Shown piece after piece: positions 34,470-44,495 of a stretch of DNA of 64,000 nucleotides. The translations under genes and the position numbers were made by a program. The stretch lies in the NCBI GenBank assembly GCA_947085815.1, contig CAMTXU010000002.1, positions 1 through 64,000 on the forward strand, read 5' to 3'. A model generated the notes under the pieces. The model was not told where the DNA came from and did not search any database. It was given only the letters and a program-made list of their open reading frames with translations. Position 1 is the first letter of the stretch. The number at the start of each line of letters is the position of its first letter. The DNA comes from Fen-1258 sp947085815. GTDB taxonomy: Bacteria > Bacteroidota > Ignavibacteria > Ignavibacteriales > Melioribacteraceae.

Positions 34470-36029
34470 ATGACTAAAGAAATAGAATTAGTAATACCAC
34501 CTGAATATATTAACGATTATTCCTACCAAAAGAGTCTTGCAGCGAAATTCCTAAAGCTAAATGTGGAAGAGATTACAGCAGTTCAAGTAATACGCCGTTC
34601 CGTTGATGCACGCAGCAGAAATCCGGTTTTCAGAGCAAAAGCTATAGTATATGTCAATGAAGAACCGGCAGATATTTTCCATACAATCAGATTCAACCCC
34701 GTTAAAAAGAATAAAAAAGTTTTAATTGTTGGAATGGGTCCCGGTGGAATGTTCGCAGCATTACGGTTGATCGAACTTGGTATTAAACCGATTATTCTTG
34801 AACGCGGAAAAGATGTTCAAAGCAGACGCAGAGACTTGAGAGCAATTCAGCAATTTGGTGAAGTGAATCCCGATTCGAATTATTGTTTTGGAGAAGGTGG
34901 AGCCGGCACTTACAGCGACGGTAAACTTTACACTCGCTCAACAAAACGGGGCGATGTAAATCGGATTCTAAACATTCTTGTTCAGCACGGATCACCGAAA
35001 GAAATATTGATTGATGCTCATCCGCATATCGGTTCGAATATTTTACCGCAAGTTGTGAGTGCAATTCGCCAGACAATCTTAAACTGCGGTGGAGAAATTT
35101 ATTTTGAATCACGCGTTACTGAATTTATTCTCGATGGTAACAAAATTAAGGGTGTCATAGTAAATGGTGAACATAAATACTTTGGTGATTCCGTAATATT
35201 AGCAACCGGTCATTCGGCGCGTGATATTTATTACTTACTGGACAGATACAAAATAAAAATTGAATCGAAACCATTTGCAATGGGAGTTCGTATAGAACAT
35301 CCTCAAAAATTGATTGATGAAATTCAGTATCATACAAAAGAGCGCAATCAAAATTTGCCCGCATCAAGTTATAGTTTAACATGTCAAGTAAATGACCGCG
35401 GTGTTTATTCATTCTGTATGTGCCCAGGCGGAATAATAATTCCTGCATCTACAGAGCCTGGCGAGCTCGTTTTGAATGGGATGAGTGTTTCCCGAAGGGA
35501 TTCGCCGTTTGCAAATTCAGGATTAGTAGTTACTGTTGATGAAAAAGACTGGGCTCAATATGAATCGCACGGAGTATTTGCCGGTTTGGAATTCCAAAAA
35601 GAAGTTGAGCGGATTGCTTTTGAAGCGGGAGGGATGACTCAACGAGCTCCGGCACAACGGATTACAGATTTTGTTAAAGGAATAACTTCTCAATCTCTTC
35701 CAATGTCTTCTTACATACCGGGAACGGTAAGTTCGCCTCTTCATGAAATCCTTCCGGTAAAAATTGCAGAAGGACTGCGTAAGAGCTTGATCATATTCGA
35801 AAAGAAGATGAAAGGATATTTCACCGAAGAAGCTCAGATACTTGCCGCTGAAACACGCACAAGTTCGCCAATTAGAATTCCGCGCGACAATAAAACTTTA
35901 ATGCATATTGAAGTAGAAGGATTATTCCCATGCGGAGAAGGTGCCGGTTACGCAGGTGGAATTGTTTCTGCTGCGATAGATGGAGAGCGAAGCGCTGAAG
36001 CGATTCGCAGATATTTAAATCTTAGTTGA
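34470..36029 (+). CDS. FAD-dependent dehydrogenase (COG2509 type)
   Basis: 519 residues. The first ~85 residues form a separate N-terminal domain (ISV with YQKSLAAKFLKLN.. and RRSVDARSRNP), then the dinucleotide fold VLIVGMGPGGMFAALRLIELG near residue 87, FGEGGAGTYSDGKLYTR near 142, and the C-terminal LFPCGEGAGYAGGIVSAAIDG FAD motif near 490. Homologues are annotated as uncharacterised FAD-dependent dehydrogenases; no substrate is known. It converges on tyrA with a 15-bp overlap of the 3' ends. Confidence 0.9.
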   Translation: MTKEIELVIPPEYINDYSYQKSLAAKFLKLNVEEITAVQVIRRSVDARSRNPVFRAKAIVYVNEEPADIFHTIRFNPVKKNKKVLIVGMGPGGMFAALRLIELGIKPIILERGKDVQSRRRDLRAIQQFGEVNPDSNYCFGEGGAGTYSDGKLYTRSTKRGDVNRILNILVQHGSPKEILIDAHPHIGSNILPQVVSAIRQTILNCGGEIYFESRVTEFILDGNKIKGVIVNGEHKYFGDSVILATGHSARDIYYLLDRYKIKIESKPFAMGVRIEHPQKLIDEIQYHTKERNQNLPASSYSLTCQVNDRGVYSFCMCPGGIIIPASTEPGELVLNGMSVSRRDSPFANSGLVVTVDEKDWAQYESHGVFAGLEFQKEVERIAFEAGGMTQRAPAQRITDFVKGITSQSLPMSSYIPGTVSSPLHEILPVKIAEGLRKSLIIFEKKMKGYFTEEAQILAAETRTSSPIRIPRDNKTLMHIEVEGLFPCGEGAGYAGGIVSAAIDGERSAEAIRRYLNLS

Positions 36030-37097
36030 GAAGCCCATCTCCTCAATTACAGTTTTAGCTTTGTCAGCATCATTAGCACTCTCAAAAGCAAGACGGAACG
36101 TACCGCCGGAACCTTCGCGGATTTTCAGAAGCTCGATGTCTTTGATGTTAATGTTGCTTTCAAACAGTGCAGTTGAAATTCTGCTTATCACTCCCGGTTC
36201 ATCTTTCACATAAACAAATACATCGAAGATCTGATTGATAAAACCTTTATTCGATTTTGGAATCTCGTCACGTTTTATCCTGGCACTTTCGAATTTAAAA
36301 GCGAGAGTTTCGATGTCTTCCCTTAAAATAGAATTCTTTATCTGCTCCAGATCAATAATAAAATTATCGATTGCTTGAATAATATTTTTTCCGTTATTAC
36401 GGATTATCGGTTCCCAAACATTAAATTCACTTGATGCAATGCGCGTCATATCTCTGAATCCGCCGGCGGCATAATCAAAAAAGTTTAACGCGCTCTCTTT
36501 GAAATTTGCCGAATTGATCAATGAAACAGAAACAAGCTGTGGAAGATGACTTACTGACGCAACTATTATATCATGTACTTTGGGACTGAGAAATGTTATA
36601 CGCGCGCCAAGTTGATGAATTATCTCTGTAAAAGAATCGATTGAAGGAATTTCTTTAGCCGATTCATTAAGAATATATACACAGTTCTCGAAAAGCAGGG
36701 GATCGGAGTTATCAAAACCGCTTTTCTCTTTACCTGTCATCGGATGTCCGCCAATGTAATAACCGTTTCTTTTTTCCTTATCCCATATTTCCTGAAAGAC
36801 CGTCTTGACACTGCAAACGTCGGTAATAATTTGATTATCTCGGATTTTATCAGCTAATTTTTCAAATGCGGTGATGGAAGCGTCTACGGGGAGGCAAATA
36901 AAAATTAGGTCGGAATCTAGAGCTTCGTTAATTGATTGTAATTTTTTATCTATCACATTCAACCGGAATGCTCTTTCAAGAATATCGTGATTATCGAACG
37001 CATTGATTTGGTAAAGCGACGAAAAATTTTTCATCGCCTTTGCGATCGATCCACCTATCAAACCCAAACCAATTATCGAGATATTCTCAATCTTCAA
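36015..37097 (-). CDS. tyrA: Prephenate dehydrogenase with ACT domain
   Basis: Converts prephenate to 4-hydroxyphenylpyruvate for tyrosine. 360 residues. The NAD-binding IIGLGLIGGSIAKAM is at the N-terminus, GGHPMTGKEKSGFDNSD near residue 117 holds the conserved active-site His, and the helical dimerisation domain follows (SHLPQLVSVSL near 185). A C-terminal ACT domain (about 285-360, VYVKDEPGVISRISTALFE) suggests feedback control by an amino acid, most likely tyrosine. Directly adjacent to aroF (0-bp gap), forming an aroF-tyrA unit. Confidence 0.94.
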   Translation of the reverse strand: MKIENISIIGLGLIGGSIAKAMKNFSSLYQINAFDNHDILERAFRLNVIDKKLQSINEALDSDLIFICLPVDASITAFEKLADKIRDNQIITDVCSVKTVFQEIWDKEKRNGYYIGGHPMTGKEKSGFDNSDPLLFENCVYILNESAKEIPSIDSFTEIIHQLGARITFLSPKVHDIIVASVSHLPQLVSVSLINSANFKESALNFFDYAAGGFRDMTRIASSEFNVWEPIIRNNGKNIIQAIDNFIIDLEQIKNSILREDIETLAFKFESARIKRDEIPKSNKGFINQIFDVFVYVKDEPGVISRISTALFESNINIKDIELLKIREGSGGTFRLAFESANDADKAKTVIEEMGFSTKI

Positions 37098-38111
37098 TTA
37101 TAAAGTCCTGCCAATTGCTATTGCAATGAGACGAAGTTCTTCCATCAATTTGAGGTACGTATCCGGTAATAAAGCCTGAGGTCCATCGGATAAAGCGTGT
37201 TCCGGGTCGTCGTGTATCTCAATCATAATTCCATCAGCACCGGCGGCAACAGCCGCGCGCGCCATTGGCGGAACTTGATCTCTTAATCCCGTTGCGTGTG
37301 AAGGATCGGCGATGATTGGTAAATGACTCTTCTTGTGTACTACCGGAATAGCGGAAAGATCAAATGTGTTACGCGTATAATTCTCGAATGTTCTAATTCC
37401 GCGTTCGCACAATACAACGTCTTTATTTCCTCCGCTTAAAATATATTCCGCAGACATAAGCCACTCTTCGATTGTTGCGGCAATTCCGCGCTTAATCATT
37501 ACAGGTTTATCAACTCTTCCCAATTCTTTTAGCAGAGAAAAATTCTGCATATTGCGCGCGCCCAGTTGGAAAATATCTGTGTATTTATAAATTAGATCGA
37601 TCTGATCCATCTGCATCACTTCTGTAATTACAAGCAGGTTATACTTATCGGCGGCATTTCTCAGTAACTTTAATCCCTCCTCGCCGAGCCCTTGGAAAGA
37701 ATAGGGAGAAGTACGCGGTTTGAACGCCCCGCCTCTTAAAATCTTTGCACCGGAATCAGCTACAATTTTTGCAAGCCTGAAAATCTGATCTTCGTTTTCT
37801 ACAGAACATGGACCGGAGATCATTACAATATTCTTTCCGCCAATCTCTACATCTTTGATTTTTATTATAGTATTCTCTTCATTAAAACTTCTGCTTGCAA
37901 GTTTGTAGGGCGTAGTTACTCGGTACACCTCATCAACACCGTCAAGTATGCTGATGTTGCGTGTATCGAAATTTGGTTTTACTCCAATTGCGCCAATGAT
38001 AGTTCTTTCGGCACCAACAGACTTATGAATCTGAAATCCGAATCCTTCAAGATGCTTTATAACATTTTCTATCTGAGCTTCGGTAGCATTATTTTCTAAT
38101 ATAACAACCAA
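37098..38111 (-). CDS. aroF: 3-deoxy-7-phosphoheptulonate (DAHP) synthase
   Basis: First step of the shikimate pathway. 337 residues of the AroA type-I-beta form: a ferredoxin-like N-terminal regulatory domain (about 1-70, VVILENNATEAQIENVIKHL) then the barrel with MISGPCSVENEDQ near residue 97, LRGGAFKPRTSPYSFQG near 120, GARNMQNF near 185 and ADPSHATG near 270. The N-terminal domain confers feedback inhibition by aromatic amino acids in characterised relatives. tyrA follows with no gap. Confidence 0.95.
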   Translation of the reverse strand: MVVILENNATEAQIENVIKHLEGFGFQIHKSVGAERTIIGAIGVKPNFDTRNISILDGVDEVYRVTTPYKLASRSFNEENTIIKIKDVEIGGKNIVMISGPCSVENEDQIFRLAKIVADSGAKILRGGAFKPRTSPYSFQGLGEEGLKLLRNAADKYNLLVITEVMQMDQIDLIYKYTDIFQLGARNMQNFSLLKELGRVDKPVMIKRGIAATIEEWLMSAEYILSGGNKDVVLCERGIRTFENYTRNTFDLSAIPVVHKKSHLPIIADPSHATGLRDQVPPMARAAVAAGADGIMIEIHDDPEHALSDGPQALLPDTYLKLMEELRLIAIAIGRTL

Positions 38112-38126
38112 TTTATTCTCCGTTTT

Positions 38127-38810
38127 TTAATCGTGAAATTTTTTCTCACCAGCCCGAATCGCCATCGGGATGTGATCTTCTTTTAATGGAATTGAACATG
38201 TGTAGTCCGGGCTGTAAGAGCAATAAGGACTGAAAGCCAAATTGAAATCTACATCATATAAATAATTTGGATCCGGGTTTAGTTCCATCTCAATATATCT
38301 GCCTACTCCGTAAGTTTCTTGGTTCGTGGTTCGGTCAGTAAAAGAAATTGTGTAATACTTTTCTCCGCTTTTGCTAGCCCCCTCATAAAAATTAATTATA
38401 TAATCTTTTTTTTCATGATTAATCTTAAAATAACCATAACGAACCATCTTCCGTTCATCACCCTTGGTCCCCATCACCGTTACACTATCTTTGGGTGCAT
38501 ATTCAAATAGTTTACTCTTGAATGCATAATCGGGGTCAACATCAAAGTAATTCAGATCATGAAATTCAATTTTACTTTTTTTGTTGAAAGGTGATGATGG
38601 ATCGTTTTTCATCCACTCATTTTTTGCAGCTCTCTCTTTTTCGATCTTAGCGATATAAGCTTTTTGCTCAGGTGAATAATTCTTTCCGCATGAAACTAAA
38701 AGAAGAGCAAGAATAAGAGCAAGAGCATGAGTAAGAATACGAAAAGAAGTTTCTTGCTCCTGCTCGTGATCTTGCTCGTTTCTACTGTATTTATTAAGAT
38801 TTCTTTTCAT
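38127..38810 (-). CDS. DUF1684 lipoprotein with repeat-derived N-terminus
   Basis: From the ATG at 38810 (one at 38816 is also possible) about 227 residues. LALILALLLVSCGK is a lipobox, but it is preceded by ~25 hydrophilic residues including NEQDHEQEQE, unusual for a signal peptide; this part is coded by the GAGCAAGA-type repeat. The mature part has the DUF1684 pattern: YGYFKINHEKKDYIINFYE, YTISFTDRTTNQETYGVGRY and DFNLAFSPYCSYSPDYTCSIPL, the last being the family signature NPYCAYN..C..P. Overlaps the mutS 3' end by 17-23 bp. Function unknown. Confidence 0.8.
   Translation of the reverse strand: MKRNLNKYSRNEQDHEQEQETSFRILTHALALILALLLVSCGKNYSPEQKAYIAKIEKERAAKNEWMKNDPSSPFNKKSKIEFHDLNYFDVDPDYAFKSKLFEYAPKDSVTVMGTKGDERKMVRYGYFKINHEKKDYIINFYEGASKSGEKYYTISFTDRTTNQETYGVGRYIEMELNPDPNYLYDVDFNLAFSPYCSYSPDYTCSIPLKEDHIPMAIRAGEKKFHD
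38690..38785. repeat. GAGCAAGA-type dispersed repeat inside a coding region
   Basis: AGAGCAAGAATAAGAGCAAG continues into GAGCATGAGTAAGAATAC, and after a short centre come inverted units CTTGCTCCTGCTCGTGATC and TTGCTCG. Same repeat vocabulary as 25916-25975 and 58368-58440. Here it encodes the N-terminal and signal-peptide region of the DUF1684 lipoprotein. Confidence 0.6.
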
Positions 38811-41412
38811 TATCAATCTTCTTCTTTAATTCACTCAATTTATTTAACGCCTCGAGAGGAGTTAAACTGTTTATTGAAATATCGGAAATATGTTTACGCA
38901 ATTCTTCATCTTTCATCTCAAAGAGATTGATCTGTAAATCATCTCCACCTTTCATTTTTGCAAGTTTTGCTTTCTTCATTTCATAGGGAGTTAATTCCTT
39001 ACTCTCTAAGTTAGCAAGAATTTCTTTAGCACGGTTAGTTACAAAGAGGGGAAGTCCTGCCATCTGCCCTACTTGAATTCCGTAGCTATGGTCTGCTCCA
39101 CCTGAAGTTACTTTGTGGAGAAAGATTACTTTATCCCCATACTCCCGGACTTCAACTTTGTAATTTTTTATTCGGGGAAACAATTCAGCCATTTCATTGA
39201 GTTCATGGTAGTGAGTAGCAAATAAAGTCTTCGCTGCAAGATTCGGATTTTCGTGAAGGTATTCCGTAATTGCCCAGGCGATTGATATACCGTCAAATGT
39301 ACTTGTTCCGCGCCCGATCTCATCCAACAAAATCAAACTTTTACTAGTGGCGTTATTTAAAATATTTGCGGCTTCCTGCATCTCCACCAGGAATGTTGAT
39401 TCACCGGCAGAGATATTATCGCTTGCCCCGACACGTGTAAAAATGCGGTCGACCAAACCGATGTGTGCTTCTTTTGCCGGAACGAATGAACCGATCTGCG
39501 CCATCAGAACTATCAATCCAACTTGACGAAGATAAACAGATTTGCCCGCCATGTTAGGTCCGGTTAAAATTAGTATCTGCTCATCTGCGGAAGAAAGTTT
39601 GTATCCATTCGGAGTAAATTTTTCCCCCGGCGGAAGAATTCTTTCAACTACCGGATGGCGGCTGTCAACAATTTCAATTGCATCCGATTCATCTAAAATA
39701 GGGCGAACATATTTGTATTCATCTGCACATTCGGCAAACGATTGATAACAATCGAGCATAGCAATTAATATAGCATTCTCTTGTATTGTCTCAGTTTCGG
39801 CAGCGGCGGCAATTCTAATTTGATCGAATAGTTGAAACTCCAGATTAGCAATATTTTCTTCCGCATTTAAAATTTTATCTTCATATTCTTTCAACTCGGG
39901 CGTTATAAACCGCTCGCTGTTAACCAAAGTTTGCTTGCGGATATAATTATCCGGTACTTTATCTTTATTCGCGTGACTAATATCGATATAGTAACCAAAA
40001 ACTTTATTATAACTTACTTTGAGCGAAGAAATTTTTGTCCTCTCGCGTTCTGTCTTCTGAAGATTTGCAATCCAATCTTTTGCGTTGGTCGAGAGTCCCC
40101 GCATTTCATCAAGTTCAGCATTGTATCCGTGGCGTATCACTCCGCCATCCGAAATTGAAAGCGGTGGGTCATCGCTAATAGATAATTCAATCTTCTCAAC
40201 CAATTTTTCCAGAGGATTCAACTTTTGATTAATTGTAACAAGCGTTTCAACTGATGTTTGATCTAAAAGTTGCTTTAGCAACGGGATTTTTTTTAGAGAA
40301 GTTTTTAAGTGAAGCAGTTCTCGCGGGTTAACTCTGCCTGTACAAATTTTCGAAACCAGACGTTCCAGATCGCCAATCTCTTTTAATTCATTCTGGAGAT
40401 TATTTCTCAGCATCTTGTTCTGGAGAAGCGCCCCAATACATTCCTGCCTTTTAATAATCGGCTCTAATTTTCTGAGCGGTGCGGCTATCCATTTTTTTAA
40501 CATTCTTCCGCCCATTGAAGTAGCGGTTTTATCCAGAATAGAAATGAGCGATCCTTCTCGTTCACCTTCCTGCATTGTAAACATGATTTCGAGATTTCTT
40601 TTCGTGGAGTAATCGAGAATCATATAGTCGGAAGGGTTATGCCGAGAAATCTTATTTATGTGAGTGAGATTGTCCTTCTGAGTTTCGCGTAAGTAATTAA
40701 GAGCCGCACCCGCTGCGTTGATTCCGGTTTGCATAGTTTCAATTCCGAAACCCTTCAATGTTTTTGTGTTGAAGTGATTCATCAGAAGTTCTGAAGAATA
40801 TTCAAAATTGAAAATCCAGTCATCAATTTTTGTTACTCGTGCCGAAGGAACAGCTTTCTGAATTAGGGGTTCGAGTTCATGTTTAAGCTTTTTTGGAATT
40901 AAAATTTCTGCTGGGTTTATTGAGCTAAGCTGCTGAGCCATTTCCGATCGTTTCACTTCAAAAGTGGAAAACTCACCAGTCGAGATATCGCAGAACGCAA
41001 TTCCGACAATTTCATCTTCTAGATAAATGGAGAGGAGATAATTATTTTTTTTGTGATCAAGCAACTTATCGGAAATTGTAACACCCGGTGTAACTACCTC
41101 AATCACATCCCTCTTTACAATACCCTTGGCGAACTTTGGATTTTCCATCTGTTCACAAACGGCAACCCTGTAACCGGCACGAACAAGTTTTGGTAAATAA
41201 TTATCTATAGCATGATGGGGGAATCCTGCAAGCGGAACTTCGCCGGCGGCGCCATTCGCCCGTTTAGTAAGTGTTATTCCGAGTACCCTCGATGCGATCC
41301 TTGCGTCTTCCTCAAAAGTTTCAAAGAAATCTCCCATCCGGAATAATAAAATTGTATCAGGGTAGCTTTCCTTGATCTTTCCGTATTGTGCCATTAATGG
41401 GGTGATTGACAT
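38794..41412 (-). CDS. mutS: DNA mismatch repair protein MutS
   Basis: Recognises mismatches and recruits MutL. 872 residues. The N-terminal mismatch-binding motif GDFFETFEEDA (Phe-x-Glu) is near residue 27, the ATPase Walker A TGPNMAGKSVYLRQ near 612, the Walker B LILLDEIGRGTSTFDG near 690 and ATHYHELNEMAE near 725. The C-terminal helix region (LTPLEALNKLSELKKKI) is present. The DUF1684 gene starts inside its last codons. Confidence 0.98.
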   Translation of the reverse strand: MSITPLMAQYGKIKESYPDTILLFRMGDFFETFEEDARIASRVLGITLTKRANGAAGEVPLAGFPHHAIDNYLPKLVRAGYRVAVCEQMENPKFAKGIVKRDVIEVVTPGVTISDKLLDHKKNNYLLSIYLEDEIVGIAFCDISTGEFSTFEVKRSEMAQQLSSINPAEILIPKKLKHELEPLIQKAVPSARVTKIDDWIFNFEYSSELLMNHFNTKTLKGFGIETMQTGINAAGAALNYLRETQKDNLTHINKISRHNPSDYMILDYSTKRNLEIMFTMQEGEREGSLISILDKTATSMGGRMLKKWIAAPLRKLEPIIKRQECIGALLQNKMLRNNLQNELKEIGDLERLVSKICTGRVNPRELLHLKTSLKKIPLLKQLLDQTSVETLVTINQKLNPLEKLVEKIELSISDDPPLSISDGGVIRHGYNAELDEMRGLSTNAKDWIANLQKTERERTKISSLKVSYNKVFGYYIDISHANKDKVPDNYIRKQTLVNSERFITPELKEYEDKILNAEENIANLEFQLFDQIRIAAAAETETIQENAILIAMLDCYQSFAECADEYKYVRPILDESDAIEIVDSRHPVVERILPPGEKFTPNGYKLSSADEQILILTGPNMAGKSVYLRQVGLIVLMAQIGSFVPAKEAHIGLVDRIFTRVGASDNISAGESTFLVEMQEAANILNNATSKSLILLDEIGRGTSTFDGISIAWAITEYLHENPNLAAKTLFATHYHELNEMAELFPRIKNYKVEVREYGDKVIFLHKVTSGGADHSYGIQVGQMAGLPLFVTNRAKEILANLESKELTPYEMKKAKLAKMKGGDDLQINLFEMKDEELRKHISDISINSLTPLEALNKLSELKKKIDNEKKS

Positions 41413-41767
41413 AGTGTGCTTATAATTTTGCGCTAAAAATAGTTTAATGGGCGGTTAGAATCAAAGTAGCTTTCATCAAATTGCCAAGTGTTCTCACTAA
41501 AGCCACTACAACTTTTTCAAAACTTTCAGAGTGATGAGATCTCACAGGAGATCAGCCGGTTCTACCTCCACGGATTTAAGGCACTTAAAGTGTGTTGTAA
41601 GGAAAATCAAATAAGACCTACTTTCAGCGTGACCTTTGAATACTCATACGTTTTCTATTATCGTCAAATTCAGATGAAATAATTGGCATACCATAAATAG
41701 TGTATAATTGGCTGTTTCGGGGGAGCCAAAATTTATCTACTTTTACGTCAGAAATACCGGAGAAATT
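41413..41767. other. Intergenic region between mutS and the MocR gene
   Basis: 355 bp between divergent genes. Short open frames are present (for example 41488-41682) but show no family resemblance, and I see no repeat or structured RNA. A TATAAT at 41703-41708 with TTGGCA 14 bases upstream is a weak promoter candidate for the MocR gene. Confidence 0.4.
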
Positions 41768-43258
41768 ATGTTACTCCTGAATCTAGATCGAAAAAGTGAA
41801 GTACCTCTATTCAGACAGGTCTTTCATCAATTAAAAGAAAAGATTGATAAAGATATTTTAAAGCCGGGCGATGTTCTGCCTCCGACCCGAATATTTTCCA
41901 CACAACTTGGCGTTAACCGTACGACAATCTATAAGGCGTATCAAGAACTTTGGGCGCTCGGTTATATCGAAAGCCGATCTGGATCCTATTCATTCGTTCG
42001 ACAACGAAGAGAGCTAATTTCTAATGACTCTGAATTACCGGTTACTTCTATTAAATGGTCGCAACGCGTAAATCCAAATGCGGAAAAAGTATTCAAAATG
42101 TTTGGAAGTATTAACTATCCATTCAGTGAATCAATAGATCAATTTGACGGAATCGATTTTGGAAGACTTCATCCCGATACTCGAATTTTCCCGGTTAAAG
42201 AATTTAAAAAATCTTTAAGTAAAGTGATCTCCGAGCAGGGGGAGACAATCCTTGACTATGGAGAGTGCAAAGGATTTTCGGACCTAAGAGAATACATTGC
42301 CAAAAGACTAAGATCGCACGGCATTTCGGTGGGTTCACATGAAATATTAATTACTAACGGAGCGCAAAACGCGATAGACCTTTTAATGAAATTGTTAGCC
42401 AAGCCAGGCTCACGCGTGTTTGTGGAATCTCCGACTTATGGAATGATCATTCCTACTCTTACATATTATGATTGTGATATTGTAGGAATACCGATGAGAG
42501 AAGATGGTGTTGATCTTGAGGCGATAGAAAAAGAATTCAAAAATGGGTTGCCAATATTCTTTTATACTATGCCCAATTTCCACAATCCAACAGGTGTTAC
42601 TACTACACAAGAGCATCGTGAAAAGCTTATAGCTCTTTTCGAAAAATACCGGATTCCGATAATCGAAGATGCGTTTGAAGAAGAGATGAAATATTTCGGA
42701 AAGGTTTCTCTCCCAATCAAATCGATGGATATCAATCAGATAGTAATTTACGTGGGCAGCTTTTCTAAAATTCTTTTTCCGGGGATTAGACTTGGTTGGA
42801 TTGCCGCAGATAAAGAATGCATTAACCGTCTCTCCACATTAAAACGATTCGGCGATTTAAGCTCTTCGCTTCCCGTTCAGGCGGCGCTTGCGGATTTTTG
42901 CAGGCAAGGTCATTATGAACTCCACGTTAAAAAGATTCATAAAATTTACCGTAAACGGATGATGCTAGCATCCCAGACGTTGAAAAACAAGGTCAAGAAT
43001 AAAAATGTTTCATGGATTGAACCGAACGGCGGGTTTACAATCTGGCTTTCCATGAAAGGCGCTAGACTGACTTACGATGAACTTAATAACATCTTCCTTT
43101 CATGCAAGATAAGATTGGCATTGGGTAAAGATTTCTTTCCAAATTCCGAAAAGAAAAAGTATTTCAGATTATCTATTGCCAGCTTAGATGAGAAAGAGAT
43201 TGTTGAAGGGATAGAGAGATTATCAAAAGCAATTAAACAAATTTATACTAACCGATAG
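41768..43258 (+). CDS. MocR-type regulator (GntR helix-turn-helix fused to aminotransferase)
   Basis: 496 residues from the ATG at 41768, behind a GGAG; an upstream in-frame ATG at 41708 adds 20 unlikely residues. Residues ~10-80 are a GntR winged helix (LFRQVFHQLKEKIDKDILKPGDVLPPTRIFSTQLGVNRTTIYKAY), and ~120-490 a fold-type-I PLP domain: TNGAQNAIDLLMKLL, PNFHNPTG and the PLP-lysine region YVGSFSKILFPGIRLGW. MocR proteins sense an amine or amino acid through PLP. The adjacent aminotransferase gene (25 bp away) is the likely target. Confidence 0.92.
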   Translation: MLLLNLDRKSEVPLFRQVFHQLKEKIDKDILKPGDVLPPTRIFSTQLGVNRTTIYKAYQELWALGYIESRSGSYSFVRQRRELISNDSELPVTSIKWSQRVNPNAEKVFKMFGSINYPFSESIDQFDGIDFGRLHPDTRIFPVKEFKKSLSKVISEQGETILDYGECKGFSDLREYIAKRLRSHGISVGSHEILITNGAQNAIDLLMKLLAKPGSRVFVESPTYGMIIPTLTYYDCDIVGIPMREDGVDLEAIEKEFKNGLPIFFYTMPNFHNPTGVTTTQEHREKLIALFEKYRIPIIEDAFEEEMKYFGKVSLPIKSMDINQIVIYVGSFSKILFPGIRLGWIAADKECINRLSTLKRFGDLSSSLPVQAALADFCRQGHYELHVKKIHKIYRKRMMLASQTLKNKVKNKNVSWIEPNGGFTIWLSMKGARLTYDELNNIFLSCKIRLALGKDFFPNSEKKKYFRLSIASLDEKEIVEGIERLSKAIKQIYTNR

Positions 43259-43283
43259 TCTGGTAAGAATTAACGGAGGAATT

Positions 43284-44486
43284 ATGAATTTCGAAAAGAT
43301 TTTAGCCACAAGAACATCTAATATCAAGGCGAGCGCGATAAGAGAATTATTAAAATTAGCGGCTAACCCCGGCATGATTTCACTTGGAGGGGGACTGCCA
43401 TCTCCAAATAGTTTTCCGCTTGACCTTATTATGGAATTGACGGACAAAGTAATTAAAAAATATGGTTCAATTGCGCTTCAATATGATATGACCGAGGGCT
43501 TCATTCATCTACGCAAAGCATTGATAGAATATCTTAGAGAAAAAGGAATATCCGCCAACCTTGAAAACATCTACATCTCAAGTGGTTCACAAGGATTTCT
43601 CGACTCAATCGGGAAACTACTTATTTCTCCCGGCGATTATGTTGCGGTTGAAGGTCCCACCTATCTTGCAGCGCTTCAAGCATTCAATGCCTACGAAGCG
43701 GAATATTTACAAATACAAACTGACGATGAAGGTTTAATCCCAGAATCGATGGAGGAAATTGTTAAATCGTACCCGGTAAAATTTGTTTATACTATCCCGA
43801 CGTTTCAAAATCCATCCGGCAAGACAATAAAACTAAAAAGAAGAGAACAGATTGCCGAGATCGTAAAGAAATACGATGTTCTTTTAGTGGAGGACGATCC
43901 TTACAGCGCACTGCGTTATAAAGGGGAAGCTTTACCCACAATAAAATCGATGGCGCCGGATAATGTTATTTATGCCAGTACCTTTTCTAAAATATTCGCT
44001 CCCGGATTGAGAGTAGGTTTTTTTGTAGCACCTGAAAAATTTGGGAAATGGATGGTAATTGTTAAACAGGGAGTTGATCTCAATACCAGTACTTTCACAC
44101 AAGCGCTTGCAGCCGAGTATTTATTGGGCGGCTTTGTGCCACTGCAAGTGGAGAAGATTATAAATCTTTACCGGCCCAAGCTTGGAGCAATGCTAAACGC
44201 GCTCGAAAAATATTTTCCCGGGGAGTACAAATGGTCAAAGCCGGACGGCGGAATGTTTTTATGGGTTGTTGGACCACAAGGATTGGACATGGAGGAAGTT
44301 TCCAAAAGAGCAATCGAAAAAGGAGTCGGTTTTGTCCCCGGTAAGTTTTTCTTCCCAAATCCGGATGATGGAATTGAAACGATGAGATTAAACTTTACGA
44401 ACGTTACAGAGGAGCAGATAAATTATTCAATCAAAACATTGTCGGAAATGTTGAAGGAAGAAACCGAACAGCTTGTGAGCATTTAA
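43284..44486 (+). CDS. PLP-dependent aminotransferase (2-aminoadipate/LysN type)
   Basis: 400 residues, class I/II aminotransferase. MISLGGGLPSPNSFPLDLI near the N-terminus, SGSQGFLDSIGKLLISPGD near 95, YTIPTFQNPSG near 170, DDPYSALRYKG near 205, and the PLP lysine in STFSKIFAPGLRVGF near 235. This pattern is that of LysN/2-aminoadipate transaminases with broad specificity. AACGGAGG precedes the ATG. It follows the MocR gene and precedes a GNAT gene by 9 bp. Confidence 0.9.
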   Translation: MNFEKILATRTSNIKASAIRELLKLAANPGMISLGGGLPSPNSFPLDLIMELTDKVIKKYGSIALQYDMTEGFIHLRKALIEYLREKGISANLENIYISSGSQGFLDSIGKLLISPGDYVAVEGPTYLAALQAFNAYEAEYLQIQTDDEGLIPESMEEIVKSYPVKFVYTIPTFQNPSGKTIKLKRREQIAEIVKKYDVLLVEDDPYSALRYKGEALPTIKSMAPDNVIYASTFSKIFAPGLRVGFFVAPEKFGKWMVIVKQGVDLNTSTFTQALAAEYLLGGFVPLQVEKIINLYRPKLGAMLNALEKYFPGEYKWSKPDGGMFLWVVGPQGLDMEEVSKRAIEKGVGFVPGKFFFPNPDDGIETMRLNFTNVTEEQINYSIKTLSEMLKEETEQLVSI

Positions 44487-44495
44487 GGAAAAATT

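Noticed and set aside
41488..41682. 64-codon open frame between mutS and the MocR gene
   Set aside because: No Shine-Dalgarno, no recognisable domain, atypical composition; treated as chance.
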